Made by a program: the position numbers and the translations under genes
Part shown: in pieces, positions 16,295 through 24,350 of the stretch
How the letters are laid out: each line of letters begins with the position of its first letter
How positions within the stretch are numbered: position 1 is the first letter of the stretch
Assembly (NCBI GenBank): GCA_902463265.1
Contig: CABQEV010000002.1
Span: forward strand, 62,001 to 126,000
Direction of reading: 5' to 3'
Source: UMGS1889 sp900556055
Lineage (GTDB): Bacteria > Bacillota > Clostridia > Oscillospirales > Ruminococcaceae
DNA length: 64,000 nt
The notes under the pieces: generated by a model
What the model saw: only the letters and a program-made list of their open reading frames with translations
What the model was told of the DNA's origin: nothing
The model's database searches: none

Positions 16295-16330
16295 CGCCGC
16301 AAAACCGCATATATCAAAGCTTTTGCGGCG
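16295..16330. repeat. 10-bp inverted repeat between csoR and hydE
   Basis: CGCCGCAAAA (16295-16304) and TTTTGCGGCG (16321-16330) are perfect inverted copies around a 16-base loop. It lies upstream of the hydE promoter and behind csoR; no T-run follows, so it is probably not a terminator. Role unknown. Confidence 0.6.
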
Positions 16331-16408
16331 ATTTCTTCTCCATAATTTTAATGTTTTTTATTATAACTTGTACAAAATCAGTGTATTTCATAAAGACAGC
16401 TTTATCCA

Positions 16409-16437
16409 TTGAAATTTTTTTATTGATATGATATAAT
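16409..16437 (+). promoter_or_regulatory. promoter of hydE
   Basis: TTGAAA and TATAAT with a 17-base spacer, TATGA just before the -10, about 20 bases upstream of the start codon. Confidence 0.75.
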
Positions 16438-16458
16438 GGCAATGAAAAGAGGGCTTTT

Positions 16459-17514
16459 ATGGGATTTGATATTGATGAAATCATCTGCGAACTTAATAAT
16501 ACACATGACGCTTCCGATGATAAGCTGAAATTTCTGCTTGAGCGAAACGGCGGCGATGACCGGCTTTTTGCCGCAGCCGACCGTGTAAGACGTGAGATAT
16601 ACGGCATTGACGTTTATATCAGAGGTCTGATAGAATTCACGAACTATTGCAAAAACAACTGCCTTTACTGCGGTCTGCGGCGTGACAACAAAAATCTTCG
16701 CCGATACCGTCTGAGCAGGTCGGAGATACTTTGCTGCTGTGACGAGGGATATTCTCTTGGATTTCGCACCTTTGTGCTTCAGGGCGGCGAGGACATGGCA
16801 TTTTCCGACGATGACATCTGCGGGATAGTTTCCGATATAACCGGAAAATACCCCGACTGCGCCGTTACGCTTTCGATAGGCGAGAGGTCAAGGGAAAGCT
16901 ATGAGGCGTATTTCAGAGCAGGTGCAAGGCGGTATCTTCTGCGGCATGAAACTGCGGATATTTCGCATTACGGAAAGCTTCATCCGCCCGAAATGAGCCT
17001 TGAAAACAGAAAACGATGTCTGTACGATCTGTCGGACATAGGCTACCGGACAGGCTCGGGATTTATGGTCGGTTCTCCGTATCAGACGACGGAAAATCTT
17101 ATTTCCGATCTGAGATTTTTGCAGCAGCTGAAGCCCGCAATGATCGGAATCGGACCGTTCATAGCCCACTGCGATACACCGTTTGCAGGGCAGAAAAACG
17201 GCAGCCTGACGCTTACCCTGCGGCTTATTTCGATACTCAGGCTGATGTTTCCGTATGCGCTTATCCCGTCAACGACAGCACTCGGAACCATTCACCCAGA
17301 GGGACGTGAAATGGGACTGAAAGCGGGTGCGAACGTAGTCATGCCGAACCTTTCGCCCGTCAGTGTCAGAAAGCTTTACTCGCTTTATGATAACAAGATA
17401 TGCACGGGTGAGGAGTCTGCGCAGTGCAGGGGATGCCTTGAAAGCCGTGTCAGATCTGCGGGATATAGGATCGTCACGGATATCGGAGATGCAAAAAAGC
17501 CTGCCGAACGGTAA
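16459..17514 (+). CDS. hydE: [FeFe]-hydrogenase maturation radical SAM protein HydE
   Basis: A 351-residue radical SAM enzyme needed to build the dithiomethylamine/iron part of the hydrogenase H-cluster. The CxxxCxxC cluster motif is in CKNNCLYC near residue 63, after the N-terminal segment usual for HydE. The barrel has LQGGED near 109 and the SIGERS segment near 142, both typical of HydE rather than of biotin synthase. C-terminal Cys residues (CRGC) are present. AGAGGG precedes the ATG. hydF and hydG are not in the window, so the maturation genes are dispersed. The last codons overlap the terminator of the convergent operon. Confidence 0.9.
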   Translation: MGFDIDEIICELNNTHDASDDKLKFLLERNGGDDRLFAAADRVRREIYGIDVYIRGLIEFTNYCKNNCLYCGLRRDNKNLRRYRLSRSEILCCCDEGYSLGFRTFVLQGGEDMAFSDDDICGIVSDITGKYPDCAVTLSIGERSRESYEAYFRAGARRYLLRHETADISHYGKLHPPEMSLENRKRCLYDLSDIGYRTGSGFMVGSPYQTTENLISDLRFLQQLKPAMIGIGPFIAHCDTPFAGQKNGSLTLTLRLISILRLMFPYALIPSTTALGTIHPEGREMGLKAGANVVMPNLSPVSVRKLYSLYDNKICTGEESAQCRGCLESRVRSAGYRIVTDIGDAKKPAER

Positions 17515-17530
17515 AAGCCGATCGGCAGGC
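17492..17530 (-). terminator. terminator of the amino-acid ABC operon
   Basis: GCCTGCCGA pairs with TCGGCAGGC around a 14-base loop, and six T follow on the minus strand. The hairpin overlaps the final codons of hydE on the other strand. Confidence 0.85.
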
Positions 17531-17548
17531 ACATTTTATGCGTGTTTA

Positions 17549-18445
17549 TTACTCAACAACGCCGCCCTCAACAACAAGGTTTTCCTTGTCAACTGCATCG
17601 CCGTAAACTGCGGCAAGAGTTGCATCGTAATCGTTGTGGAAGAAGGATTCATCAGCAAGGGATTTGATCTCATCGTTCAGCCAGCTGAGCAGTGTTTCAT
17701 TGCCCTTTGTTACAGCGGGAGCGATAGTGTCAACGCTTCCGAGGGACTCGATCCCTACCGCAAATCCGGGGTTCTGCATTGCCCATGCAAGAACTTCTGT
17801 GTTATCGGTAGAGAATGCGTCACCTCTGCCGTCCTGAAGTGCGGAATAAGCTTCGTTGTATTCATCATACTTTACAAGCTCGACATCGGGATAATTTTCT
17901 GTGAAGAATGTTTCTGCTGTTGTGCCTTTAACGACAATAAGCTTCTTGCCGTTCAGTTCATCAACGGACTTGATCTCAGCGTTTTCAGGGGATACAACGC
18001 CCAGTGCGACCTTCATGTAAGGCAGTGCGAAATCGACCTTTTCCGCACGCTCGGGTGTTACTGTGAAGTTTGCGAGAGTGATGTCTACCTTGCCTGTTTC
18101 AAGGAATTCAACACGGCTTGCTGCCTCAACGGGGACAAGCTCAAGCTCAGTTCCGAGATCCTGTGCGATACGCTTTGCAAAGTAGATGTCGTAGCCCTGA
18201 TATTCGCCGTTGTTGTCAACATAGCCGAACGGGTTCTTATCGGAGAATACGCCGATCTTTATTGTGCCGCTTGCCTTGATGTCATCAACGGTCCTGTATA
18301 TCTGAGAAGCGTTTCCTGCTGCTGTTTCTTCAGCGGAAATGTTGTCGGATACAGTTTCTGCGGAGCTTCCGTTAGATGAGCATGCGGAAAATGTGAGTGC
18401 AAGCAGAGCTGCGGTGATTCCTGATACGATCTTTCTGATTTTCAT
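17549..18445 (-). CDS. polar amino-acid ABC transporter substrate-binding lipoprotein
   Basis: A 298-residue family 3 solute-binding protein. The signal ends in the lipobox FSAC (Cys22), followed by a short Ser/Glu/Ala linker. The domain starts with GTIKIGVFSDKNPFGY and GYDIYFAKRIAQDLG, and has the arginine-bearing binding loop VTPERAEKVDF near residue 130. Such proteins catch glutamine, glutamate, aspartate or cystine. It is the last gene of the transporter operon, after the ATPase gene, with a 32-base gap holding a ribosome site. Ligand identity is not predictable. Confidence 0.9.
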   Translation of the reverse strand: MKIRKIVSGITAALLALTFSACSSNGSSAETVSDNISAEETAAGNASQIYRTVDDIKASGTIKIGVFSDKNPFGYVDNNGEYQGYDIYFAKRIAQDLGTELELVPVEAASRVEFLETGKVDITLANFTVTPERAEKVDFALPYMKVALGVVSPENAEIKSVDELNGKKLIVVKGTTAETFFTENYPDVELVKYDEYNEAYSALQDGRGDAFSTDNTEVLAWAMQNPGFAVGIESLGSVDTIAPAVTKGNETLLSWLNDEIKSLADESFFHNDYDATLAAVYGDAVDKENLVVEGGVVE

Positions 18446-18477
18446 AATTCATTTCTCCTTTTTCGGGATTATCCCGA

Positions 18478-19221
18478 TCATTTTGTATATGTAAAGGTCT
18501 TTAAGAACCTTTGCGCACGTTCTGTTTTCGGATTGCTGAAGAACTCATGCGGTGTATTTTCCTCGACGATAACTCCGCCGTCCAGGAAAATTATCCTGTC
18601 CGCAGCTGCTTCCGCAAATGCCATTTCATGTGTTACGATAAGCATCGTGGTTCCGCTTTTTGCAAGTCCAAGAACAACATCAAGAACTTCGTGGACCATC
18701 TCGGGATCGAGTGCGGCAGTGATCTCATCGAGAAGAATGATATCCGGGTGAAGGATAAGACTGCGCACGATAGCCGCACGCTGCTTCTGTCCGCCCGAAA
18801 GCTCGGAGGGATAGGATCTGGCCTTGTCGCCCAGACCTACCCGTTCAAGCAGCCTGAGCGCTTCCTCACGGACTTCCTCCTTGTCTCTGTTCTGCACCTT
18901 CATAGGGGAGAGCATAACGTTCGCAAGAACGGTCATGTGCGGGAAAAGGTCGTAGTTCTGAAACACCATTCCTATCTTCTGGCGTATCTTTACAAGGCTG
19001 TTTTTTCCGTATTCAACGGGTTCGCCGTGAAGTGAGACCGTTCCGCCCTGAATTGGTTCAAGACCGTTCAGACATCGCAGAAAGGTGCTTTTTCCGCATC
19101 CCGACGGACCGATCAGGGCAACGACTTCGCCTTTTTTTACCGAAAGCGAGATGTCCTTTATGACTTCGTTTTCTCCGAAGGATTTTTTCAGATGGCTGAC
19201 TTCAATGACTGTATCTTCCAT
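18478..19221 (-). CDS. polar amino-acid ABC transporter ATP-binding protein (GlnQ type)
   Basis: A 247-residue ABC ATPase. Walker A is GPSGCGKST at residues 38-46, the Q-loop is in VFQNYDLFPH near 87, the signature is LSGGQ near 140, and Walker B is IILLDE near 160 followed by the D-loop and the switch His in VTHEM. The DPEM sequence after Walker B is typical of the GlnQ/HisP group. AAAGGAG lies 9-10 bases before the ATG. It couples ATP hydrolysis to the two permeases encoded just upstream. Confidence 0.93.
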   Translation of the reverse strand: MEDTVIEVSHLKKSFGENEVIKDISLSVKKGEVVALIGPSGCGKSTFLRCLNGLEPIQGGTVSLHGEPVEYGKNSLVKIRQKIGMVFQNYDLFPHMTVLANVMLSPMKVQNRDKEEVREEALRLLERVGLGDKARSYPSELSGGQKQRAAIVRSLILHPDIILLDEITAALDPEMVHEVLDVVLGLAKSGTTMLIVTHEMAFAEAAADRIIFLDGGVIVEENTPHEFFSNPKTERAQRFLKTFTYTK

Positions 19222-19237
19222 GCAGACAGCTCCTTTC

Positions 19238-19909
19238 TTATGACCTCACGCTTTTGGCGGTTTTCTTTGCTATGACCGAAAGGGGGAAGCAGATGATGAA
19301 ATACATGAAGAAGATGCACGCATATACCCAGATAGCCGCATTCGGAGCGTTATATCTGTTTGCATCGATTATCTGCTTGCCGACCTTCAGCACCTCGGTC
19401 ACACCGATAAGCGAAACGAGGGCGGTCGTTTTTATCATTCTTGTCGCAAGATTTATGATGTTCGGCAGAAGCCTGCGTATCGTCTGCGGCAGGATAACAT
19501 ATACATAAAGCTGGAATTTGCTGAGTCCCAGAGAATATCCCGATTCAAACTGATGCTTCGGGATAGAATTGAATGCGCCTCTTACGAGATCGCCCGTTTC
19601 CGCAACGCCCCATATACTGAATACGATGACTGCGGCGGTATTTCCCGAAAGATTTATTCCGGTGCTTCTTGTGATGCCGAAGAAAACGATAAAAAGAAGA
19701 ACGAGCTGCGGCATGATCCTGACTATTTCGAGATATATCCTGCAAAGCACCGAAATAACTTTGTTTTTCGAGGTCATTGCACGTCCGAGGGGGATACCGA
19801 TCAGAAGTGATATGCCGATCGAGATGAGGGAGATCCTGACTGTCACCCATAATCCCGCAAGAAGTCTCAGAAAATTGTTTCCTGTGAAAAGGACTTCAAT
19901 TCCCTCCAT
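19238..19909 (-). CDS. polar amino-acid ABC transporter permease 2
   Basis: A 223-residue HisM/GlnP-type inner-membrane permease with about five membrane segments. The EAA-like loop (FESGYSLGLSKFQLYVYVILPQT) near residue 125 contacts the ATPase. The start at 19909 follows AAAGGAGGG at 6-7 bases; that ribosome site lies inside the end of the first permease gene, which it overlaps by 14 bases. An upstream TTG in frame would lie on the ribosome site itself and was rejected. Confidence 0.9.
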   Translation of the reverse strand: MEGIEVLFTGNNFLRLLAGLWVTVRISLISIGISLLIGIPLGRAMTSKNKVISVLCRIYLEIVRIMPQLVLLFIVFFGITRSTGINLSGNTAAVIVFSIWGVAETGDLVRGAFNSIPKHQFESGYSLGLSKFQLYVYVILPQTIRRLLPNIINLATRMIKTTALVSLIGVTEVLKVGKQIIDANRYNAPNAAIWVYACIFFMYFIICFPLSVIAKKTAKSVRS

Positions 19910-20549
19910 GCCGCACCCTCCTTTCAATTACCGAAAGCAGGAGTGAGATCGGCAGGATCATAATAAGGTATGCCGTTACGAGCATTACAAGTGCTTCCGT
20001 TGTGTTGTAGTACATTCCGATAAGATCCTTTGCGACATACATAAGATCTGCGAGGGAAACTGCGCTGAATACGCTCGTTTCTTTCAGAAGGAAGATTATG
20101 TTTGCCGAAAACGCCGGCATAGCTGCTGCCGCCGCCTGTGGGAAAACTACATATCTCATAGTCTGTGACCTGTTGAGTCCCAGACTTTCGGCTGATTCGA
20201 TCTGACTTTTCCCGACCGTTTCAAGTCCGCTGAGAAAGGATTCGCTCATGTAGCTTCCGCCCAGAAACGCAAGGCCGATTATTCCGCACGCCTCCGATGA
20301 AAGAACTATTCCCGCTTTCGGCAGACCAAAATACAGGAAGAAGAGCTGGACGATTAGCGGTGTGTTTCTCGAAAGCTCCGTGTAAGCCGTGAAAAGACCG
20401 TTCAGCACGGGTATTTTATAGTATTTTGACAGCGCACAGATGAGTCCGACAACCGCCGAAAGCACAATGCCTATGCTGCCTATTGTAACAGTGAGCAGCG
20501 CCGCCTTTGTGTAAAGGGGGATATGCTCGCTGATGAACTCAAAATTCAT
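19896..20549 (-). CDS. polar amino-acid ABC transporter permease 1
   Basis: A 217-residue permease of the same family as the next gene, with a conserved LSRNTPLIVQLFFLYFGLP segment near residue 58 and an EAA loop (IESAESLGLNRSQTMRYVVFPQA) near 117. The two unlike permeases would form a heterodimer. It is the first gene of the operon permease-permease-ATPase-binding protein and sits about 95 bases behind a strong promoter. Confidence 0.9.
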   Translation of the reverse strand: MNFEFISEHIPLYTKAALLTVTIGSIGIVLSAVVGLICALSKYYKIPVLNGLFTAYTELSRNTPLIVQLFFLYFGLPKAGIVLSSEACGIIGLAFLGGSYMSESFLSGLETVGKSQIESAESLGLNRSQTMRYVVFPQAAAAAMPAFSANIIFLLKETSVFSAVSLADLMYVAKDLIGMYYNTTEALVMLVTAYLIMILPISLLLSVIERRVRHGGN

Positions 20550-20651
20550 AACCTCACTCCGTACTTCTGCTTGATATACTATATTATGCCGATATGCATA
20601 AGGCGGTTATTAAAAATGTCCTTGACTTCCCGCCTCCTGCTGATGTTTTGT

Positions 20652-20680
20652 ATTATAGCACATAAAACATAGCTCGTCAA
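20652..20680 (-). promoter_or_regulatory. promoter of the amino-acid ABC operon
   Basis: TTGACG and TATAAT with a 17-base spacer on the minus strand and TGC before the -10. It leaves a 5' leader of about 95 bases in which no known riboswitch or T-box was recognised. Confidence 0.8.
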
Positions 20681-20796
20681 TAGGTTTAGTGTATTTTACA
20701 TACACAAATATTTTGCACATATCGGGTGAGTTTTTATGTAAAACAGCAGTTTCTGCCTGAATGAAGATATTGATATGCATATCAGCAAAGTTATTC

Positions 20797-20826
20797 TTGA
20801 CTAACCGTGTATATTAGTGATATACT
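20797..20826 (+). promoter_or_regulatory. promoter of the putative small RNA
   Basis: TTGACT and TATACT with an 18-base spacer. No reading frame with a ribosome site follows before the terminator at 20934-20987. Confidence 0.65.
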
Positions 20827-20832
20827 GTAATC

Positions 20833-20988
20833 ATCGGAAATACGTTGTTTGTATTCCGAACCTGAAAGTTATCCATATATTACTTCTCTGACTCTGCATT
20901 GATCCAAGCTGTTCCCTTTAGGCGAGGATCGGGCGCACGCAGGCTTTCCGTATGAGCGATATGACGGTAAGTTCTGCGTGCGTTTTTA
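20833..20988 (+). ncRNA. putative small non-coding RNA of about 155 nt
   Basis: A promoter and a Rho-independent terminator frame a stretch without a credible ORF. Three hairpins are visible: a 5' hairpin with 9 bp and one bulge (20834-20859), a GATCC/GGATC closed middle hairpin (20901-20930), and a terminator stem of 9 bp, CGCACGCAG/CTGCGTGCG (20934-20942 with 20974-20982), followed by five T and containing an inner CCGT/ACGG pair. I did not recognise 6S, SRP, tmRNA, RNase P, T-box or common riboswitch signatures. It could be a regulatory RNA or a leader that usually terminates. Confidence 0.6.
20934..20988 (+). terminator. terminator of the putative small RNA
   Basis: A 9-bp perfect stem CGCACGCAG/CTGCGTGCG with a structured 31-base loop, followed directly by TTTTT and then TATATATG. 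Confidence 0.75.
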
Positions 20989-21065
20989 TATATGTATGGA
21001 AAAATATTTTTCACATTTTGTCACTTTGAATTTTTGAATTGAAAAGTAATCGTTTGCATAAAAAT

Positions 21066-21168
21066 TTGTGCATTATGCACAATCCTTTTCTGAAATATTT
21101 TAAAATCCATATTGATATTTTAGTGAAACAGCATAAATTTCAATGCAAAAATAATGCATTGTGCACAA
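21066..21168. promoter_or_regulatory. two palindromic sites upstream of the surface-protein gene
   Basis: The first site is TTGTGCATTATGCACAA (21066-21082), a perfect 17-base palindrome. The second contains TTGTGCACAA (21159-21168). Both include GCATTRTGCACAA, at 21070 and 21156, in the same orientation 86 bases apart. They lie upstream of the 21232 promoter in AT-rich DNA and look like paired binding sites for an unknown regulator. The rest of this 775-base gene-free region (20550-21323) shows only the promoters and small RNA listed separately. Confidence 0.5.
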
Positions 21169-21231
21169 AAACAATGAGAATTATAACAAAAAAATATCAC
21201 GGTTATGTGATAGTTTGATGAAATCACAGGC

Positions 21232-21260
21232 TTGACACTTTGGATAATTTGTATTAAAAT
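21232..21260 (+). promoter_or_regulatory. promoter of the surface-protein/sugar-ABC operon
   Basis: TTGACA and TAAAAT with a 17-base spacer, about 60 bases upstream of the start codon at 21324. Confidence 0.75.
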
Positions 21261-21323
21261 GTATTGTAAATCATAATGCTTATTGTATATGTTTATAATA
21301 AGCTGTTTTTAGGAGAGTTGATT

Positions 21324-22721
21324 ATGAAAAAAACTAAAATGTTCAGCGCTATGACCGCTGCAGCAGTAGCTGCCCTGAGTATGTCAGCGGTAGCAGCAGT
21401 GCCCGCTTTTGCAGATGACGTTGACCTTGATGGTGTTTACCATGCATACATCGGCGTTCAGTCCGCAAGCTACACATTCAGAAACGCATATGACGATGCA
21501 CAGTACGGTTACGGAACCAAGGCTGATGACGGTACAGTATGGTTCGATCAGCTTACAGGCTGGGACGGACCCACAGCTGTAAACAAGCCTACAACATTCA
21601 ACGACTGTGAGATCGCAGGAAACGGTACATACACAGTTTCTATGTCCGACTTTGACTTCGGTGATGACGAGTCACTGAACCTTCTGTTCGTTTCCACAGA
21701 TATCCCCCTCAATGACCAGATCAAGGTCAGCGATGTAAAGGTTTCCATGGACGGTCAGACAAAGTACACATTCGACGAAGCATTCATGGATCCCGATGCT
21801 ACGATTGATATGAAGTGGCTTGCGATCAATATCTGGAATGAGGATCTCGGCAAGGAAGACGGACTCTTCGGATATGTAATGCCTCAGGACAATATCTCCA
21901 TTGAGTTCACGGTTTCCGGCTTCAACTATGATAAGGCTGAGGGCGGCGACGATGCAGAGGCTGGTTCCGACGGAGCGTTCGATCCCAACGGCGAGTACGG
22001 AGCATTCATCGGCGTTCAGTCCGCAAGCTACACATTCAGAAACGGATATGACGATGCACAGTACGGCTACGGAACCAAGGCTGATGACGGTACAGTATGG
22101 TTCGATCAGCTGACAGGCTGGGACGGTCCTACAGCTGTAAACAAGCCTACAACATTCAACGATGCTGTTATCAAGGGCAACGGCACGTATAAGGTATCAA
22201 TGTCCGATTTCGACTTCGGCGATGATGAAACACTGAACCTTCTCTTTGTTTCCACAAATATTCCTCTGAACGATCAGGTAAAGGTTACTGATGTAAATGT
22301 TTACATGGACGGTCAGAAGAAATACACATTCGATGAAGCATTCATGAACCCCGATGCTACCACATATATGAACTGGCAGCAGATCAACATCTGGAATGAG
22401 GATCTCGGCAAGGAAGACGGACTCTTCGGCTACACAATGCCTCAGGATTCCATCGAGATCGAATTCACGATTTCCGGTTTTGCTTACGACAACACAGATT
22501 CCGCTGAGGCTGAGGAAACAACAGCAGCAGAGGAAGAGACAGAAGCAGAGACAACAGCAGCTGAAGAAACAGAGGCTGAAACATCCGCAGCTGAGACTGA
22601 GGCAGCATCTGCACCCGCAGAGTCCTCTTCAGGCAATGCAGGCGTTATCATTGCTATCGTTGCTGTAGTTATCGTTGCAGCAGTTGTAGTTGTGATCGTT
22701 ATCAAGAAGAAGAACGGCTGA
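21324..22721 (+). CDS. membrane-anchored surface protein with two tandem unrecognised domains
   Basis: A 465-residue secreted protein. A signal peptide (MKKTKMF... to PAFA, about 31 residues) is followed by two tandem domains of 167 residues (37-203 and 223-389). I count 141 identities between them, about 84%. Each is rich in Asp, Asn, Tyr and Trp and looks beta-rich, with segments such as WFDQLTGWDGPTAV and INIWNEDLGKEDGLFGY. A Glu/Thr/Ala linker (about 395-435) leads to one membrane helix and a KKKNG tail, placing the domains outside. The start at 21324 has AGGAGAG upstream; the frame reaches further but without a site. Sugar binding is likely from context only. Confidence 0.8.
   Translation: MKKTKMFSAMTAAAVAALSMSAVAAVPAFADDVDLDGVYHAYIGVQSASYTFRNAYDDAQYGYGTKADDGTVWFDQLTGWDGPTAVNKPTTFNDCEIAGNGTYTVSMSDFDFGDDESLNLLFVSTDIPLNDQIKVSDVKVSMDGQTKYTFDEAFMDPDATIDMKWLAINIWNEDLGKEDGLFGYVMPQDNISIEFTVSGFNYDKAEGGDDAEAGSDGAFDPNGEYGAFIGVQSASYTFRNGYDDAQYGYGTKADDGTVWFDQLTGWDGPTAVNKPTTFNDAVIKGNGTYKVSMSDFDFGDDETLNLLFVSTNIPLNDQVKVTDVNVYMDGQKKYTFDEAFMNPDATTYMNWQQINIWNEDLGKEDGLFGYTMPQDSIEIEFTISGFAYDNTDSAEAEETTAAEEETEAETTAAEETEAETSAAETEAASAPAESSSGNAGVIIAIVAVVIVAAVVVVIVIKKKNG
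21432..21932 (+). repeat. tandem coding repeat, copy 1 (period 558 bp)
   Basis: First copy of a 501-base unit encoding a 167-residue domain; the second copy begins exactly 558 bases later. Long stretches are identical or nearly so at DNA level, which points to a fairly recent duplication or gene conversion. Confidence 0.9.
21990..22490 (+). repeat. tandem coding repeat, copy 2
   Basis: Second copy of the 167-residue domain unit. The 57-base stretch between copies encodes a Gly/Asp/Glu linker that is not duplicated. Confidence 0.9.
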
Positions 22722-22739
22722 TAAACGCTGTGAATATTA

Positions 22740-22775
22740 TGCATCGGCTGCTGCTGAGAGACAGCAGCCGATGCA
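22740..22775 (+). other. strong intercistronic hairpin after the surface-protein gene
   Basis: A 14-bp perfect stem with an 8-base loop and no T-run. It probably protects the upstream message from decay or dampens read-through, so that the surface protein is made in excess over the permeases. Confidence 0.65.
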
Positions 22776-22835
22776 CATAAAAGTTCAAACAAATAACCCG
22801 CAAAAAACGGGAGAAAGAAAGGACTGATCACACAG

Positions 22836-24338
22836 ATGGCAATATCAATGGCAGATATGCCTAAGAAAAAGCGTGAAGCAGCACCTAAGCCGCTCACAGA
22901 GCGCATTTCCGATAAAATATACTGGGCGCTCAGAACAGTGATCGTGCTGAATATAATTGCACTGTTTTTCCCTTCAATGAACCCTGCCAGACTGAGTGCG
23001 ATGATCAATAAGAACCTGTCGCTGTTCTCGTGCGGCGTTTCTTATGAGTCGATAGTTGCAAACTGCGGACGTGCGTTCCGTCAGAACTGGGTCTCAGAGG
23101 ACAGCTTCAAGCTGATCTTCATGTGCAGTATGATCGTTATCATTGCTGTTGTTATCATAGCAGTCAGCGGATGTATGTCACTCGGCAACCATAAGCTGAA
23201 AAAGATCGGACTTGCCGCATCACTTGGCGGCGCTGTTATCGAGGCATGTGCTCTTGCGGGTCTTTATCAGGCATATTCCGACATCAATGAGGCTGCATTT
23301 ATCGCAAACAAGATGGATAAGGTAAGCGTCGGCGATCTTCCGAGTGCATTCATTTACTATATCGTAATGATCTCGATAATCATTATCCTGTCTCTTGTAA
23401 ACCTTTTCCTCGTTCCCAGAAGCATGAAGGGCGAAAAGCTTTCCATCGAGCCTAAGTTCCAGCTTTTCCTTATGATGCTCCCTGTTATCGCGCTTTGCTT
23501 TGTATTCAGCTATCTGCCGCTTTACGGCTGGAGATATGCATTCTTTGATTACAAGTCAGGCGAAACACTTTCAAAGGAGAGCTTTGTCGGATTTAAATGG
23601 TTCACACAGCTTTTCCAGAATGCCGCAACAAGACGTGATATCGTTACCGTTCTGAAAAATACGCTTGCAATGAGCGGACTCGGAATCCTCACAAGCTGGA
23701 TCCCTATGGCATTCGCTGTATTCCTGTCTGAGATCAAGAATACAAGATTCAGAAGATTCGTTCAGACATTCACAACTATCCCTAACTTCATAAGCTGGGT
23801 ACTTGTTTATGCTATTGCGATCGCTATCTTCAATACAGACGGTTTTATCAATACTCTTGTCAACAGCATGGGCGGAAGCGCATCCACAAACTACCTGATG
23901 AGCTCAAGCCATATGTGGCTGAAAATGCTTGCATGGGGTATCTGGAAGGGTACAGGCTGGAGTGCTATCATTTACATAGCTTCCATTTCCGGTATCGACC
24001 AGGGACTTTATGAGGCAGCAACGGTTGACGGCGCAGGAAGATTTGCTAAGATGTGGTACATCACAATTCCTGAGCTTATCCCTACATTCTGCGTACTCCT
24101 GCTGATGTCCATCGCAAACATCCTTTCAAACGGTATGGAGCAGTACCTGGTATTCTCCAACGCTATGAACAGAGAAAAGATCCAGGTTCTCGACCTCTAT
24201 GTTTATAATCTCGGTCTCGGAAGCGGACTTATTCCTCTGTCTACTGTTATCGGTATGGTTAAATCCGTAATAAGTGTTATCCTGCTGTTTGCCGCTAACG
24301 GTGTATCCAAGCTCATCCGCGGCGAGAGCATTGTTTAA
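22836..24338 (+). CDS. carbohydrate ABC transporter permease (LplB type) with extra N-terminal membrane region
   Basis: A 500-residue permease. Residues about 205-500 match the LplB/YtcP-type first permease of family 1 sugar transporters, with MLPVIALCFVFSYLPLYGW near 214 and the EAA loop EAATVDGAGRFAKMWYITIPEL near 395. The first 200 residues are an extension with about four more hydrophobic segments (near 29-48, 92-112, 122-143 and 170-193); usual members are about 300 residues. AAAGGA is about 12 bases before the ATG, a rather long gap. It is the second gene of the operon and 12 bases precede the next permease gene. Confidence 0.85.
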   Translation: MAISMADMPKKKREAAPKPLTERISDKIYWALRTVIVLNIIALFFPSMNPARLSAMINKNLSLFSCGVSYESIVANCGRAFRQNWVSEDSFKLIFMCSMIVIIAVVIIAVSGCMSLGNHKLKKIGLAASLGGAVIEACALAGLYQAYSDINEAAFIANKMDKVSVGDLPSAFIYYIVMISIIIILSLVNLFLVPRSMKGEKLSIEPKFQLFLMMLPVIALCFVFSYLPLYGWRYAFFDYKSGETLSKESFVGFKWFTQLFQNAATRRDIVTVLKNTLAMSGLGILTSWIPMAFAVFLSEIKNTRFRRFVQTFTTIPNFISWVLVYAIAIAIFNTDGFINTLVNSMGGSASTNYLMSSSHMWLKMLAWGIWKGTGWSAIIYIASISGIDQGLYEAATVDGAGRFAKMWYITIPELIPTFCVLLLMSIANILSNGMEQYLVFSNAMNREKIQVLDLYVYNLGLGSGLIPLSTVIGMVKSVISVILLFAANGVSKLIRGESIV

Positions 24339-24350
24339 GGAGGTGCGGAC

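Noticed and set aside
17363..18379. Open frame of 338 codons on the plus strand across the end of hydE and the amino-acid binding-protein gene
   Set aside because: It overlaps two well-supported genes and a terminator, and is Cys/Val-rich shadow sequence.
20833..20988. 6S, SRP, tmRNA or T-box identity for the small RNA
   Set aside because: No long closing stem with central bubble, no SRP tetraloop helix, no tmRNA ends and no T-box sequence were found by eye; left unassigned.
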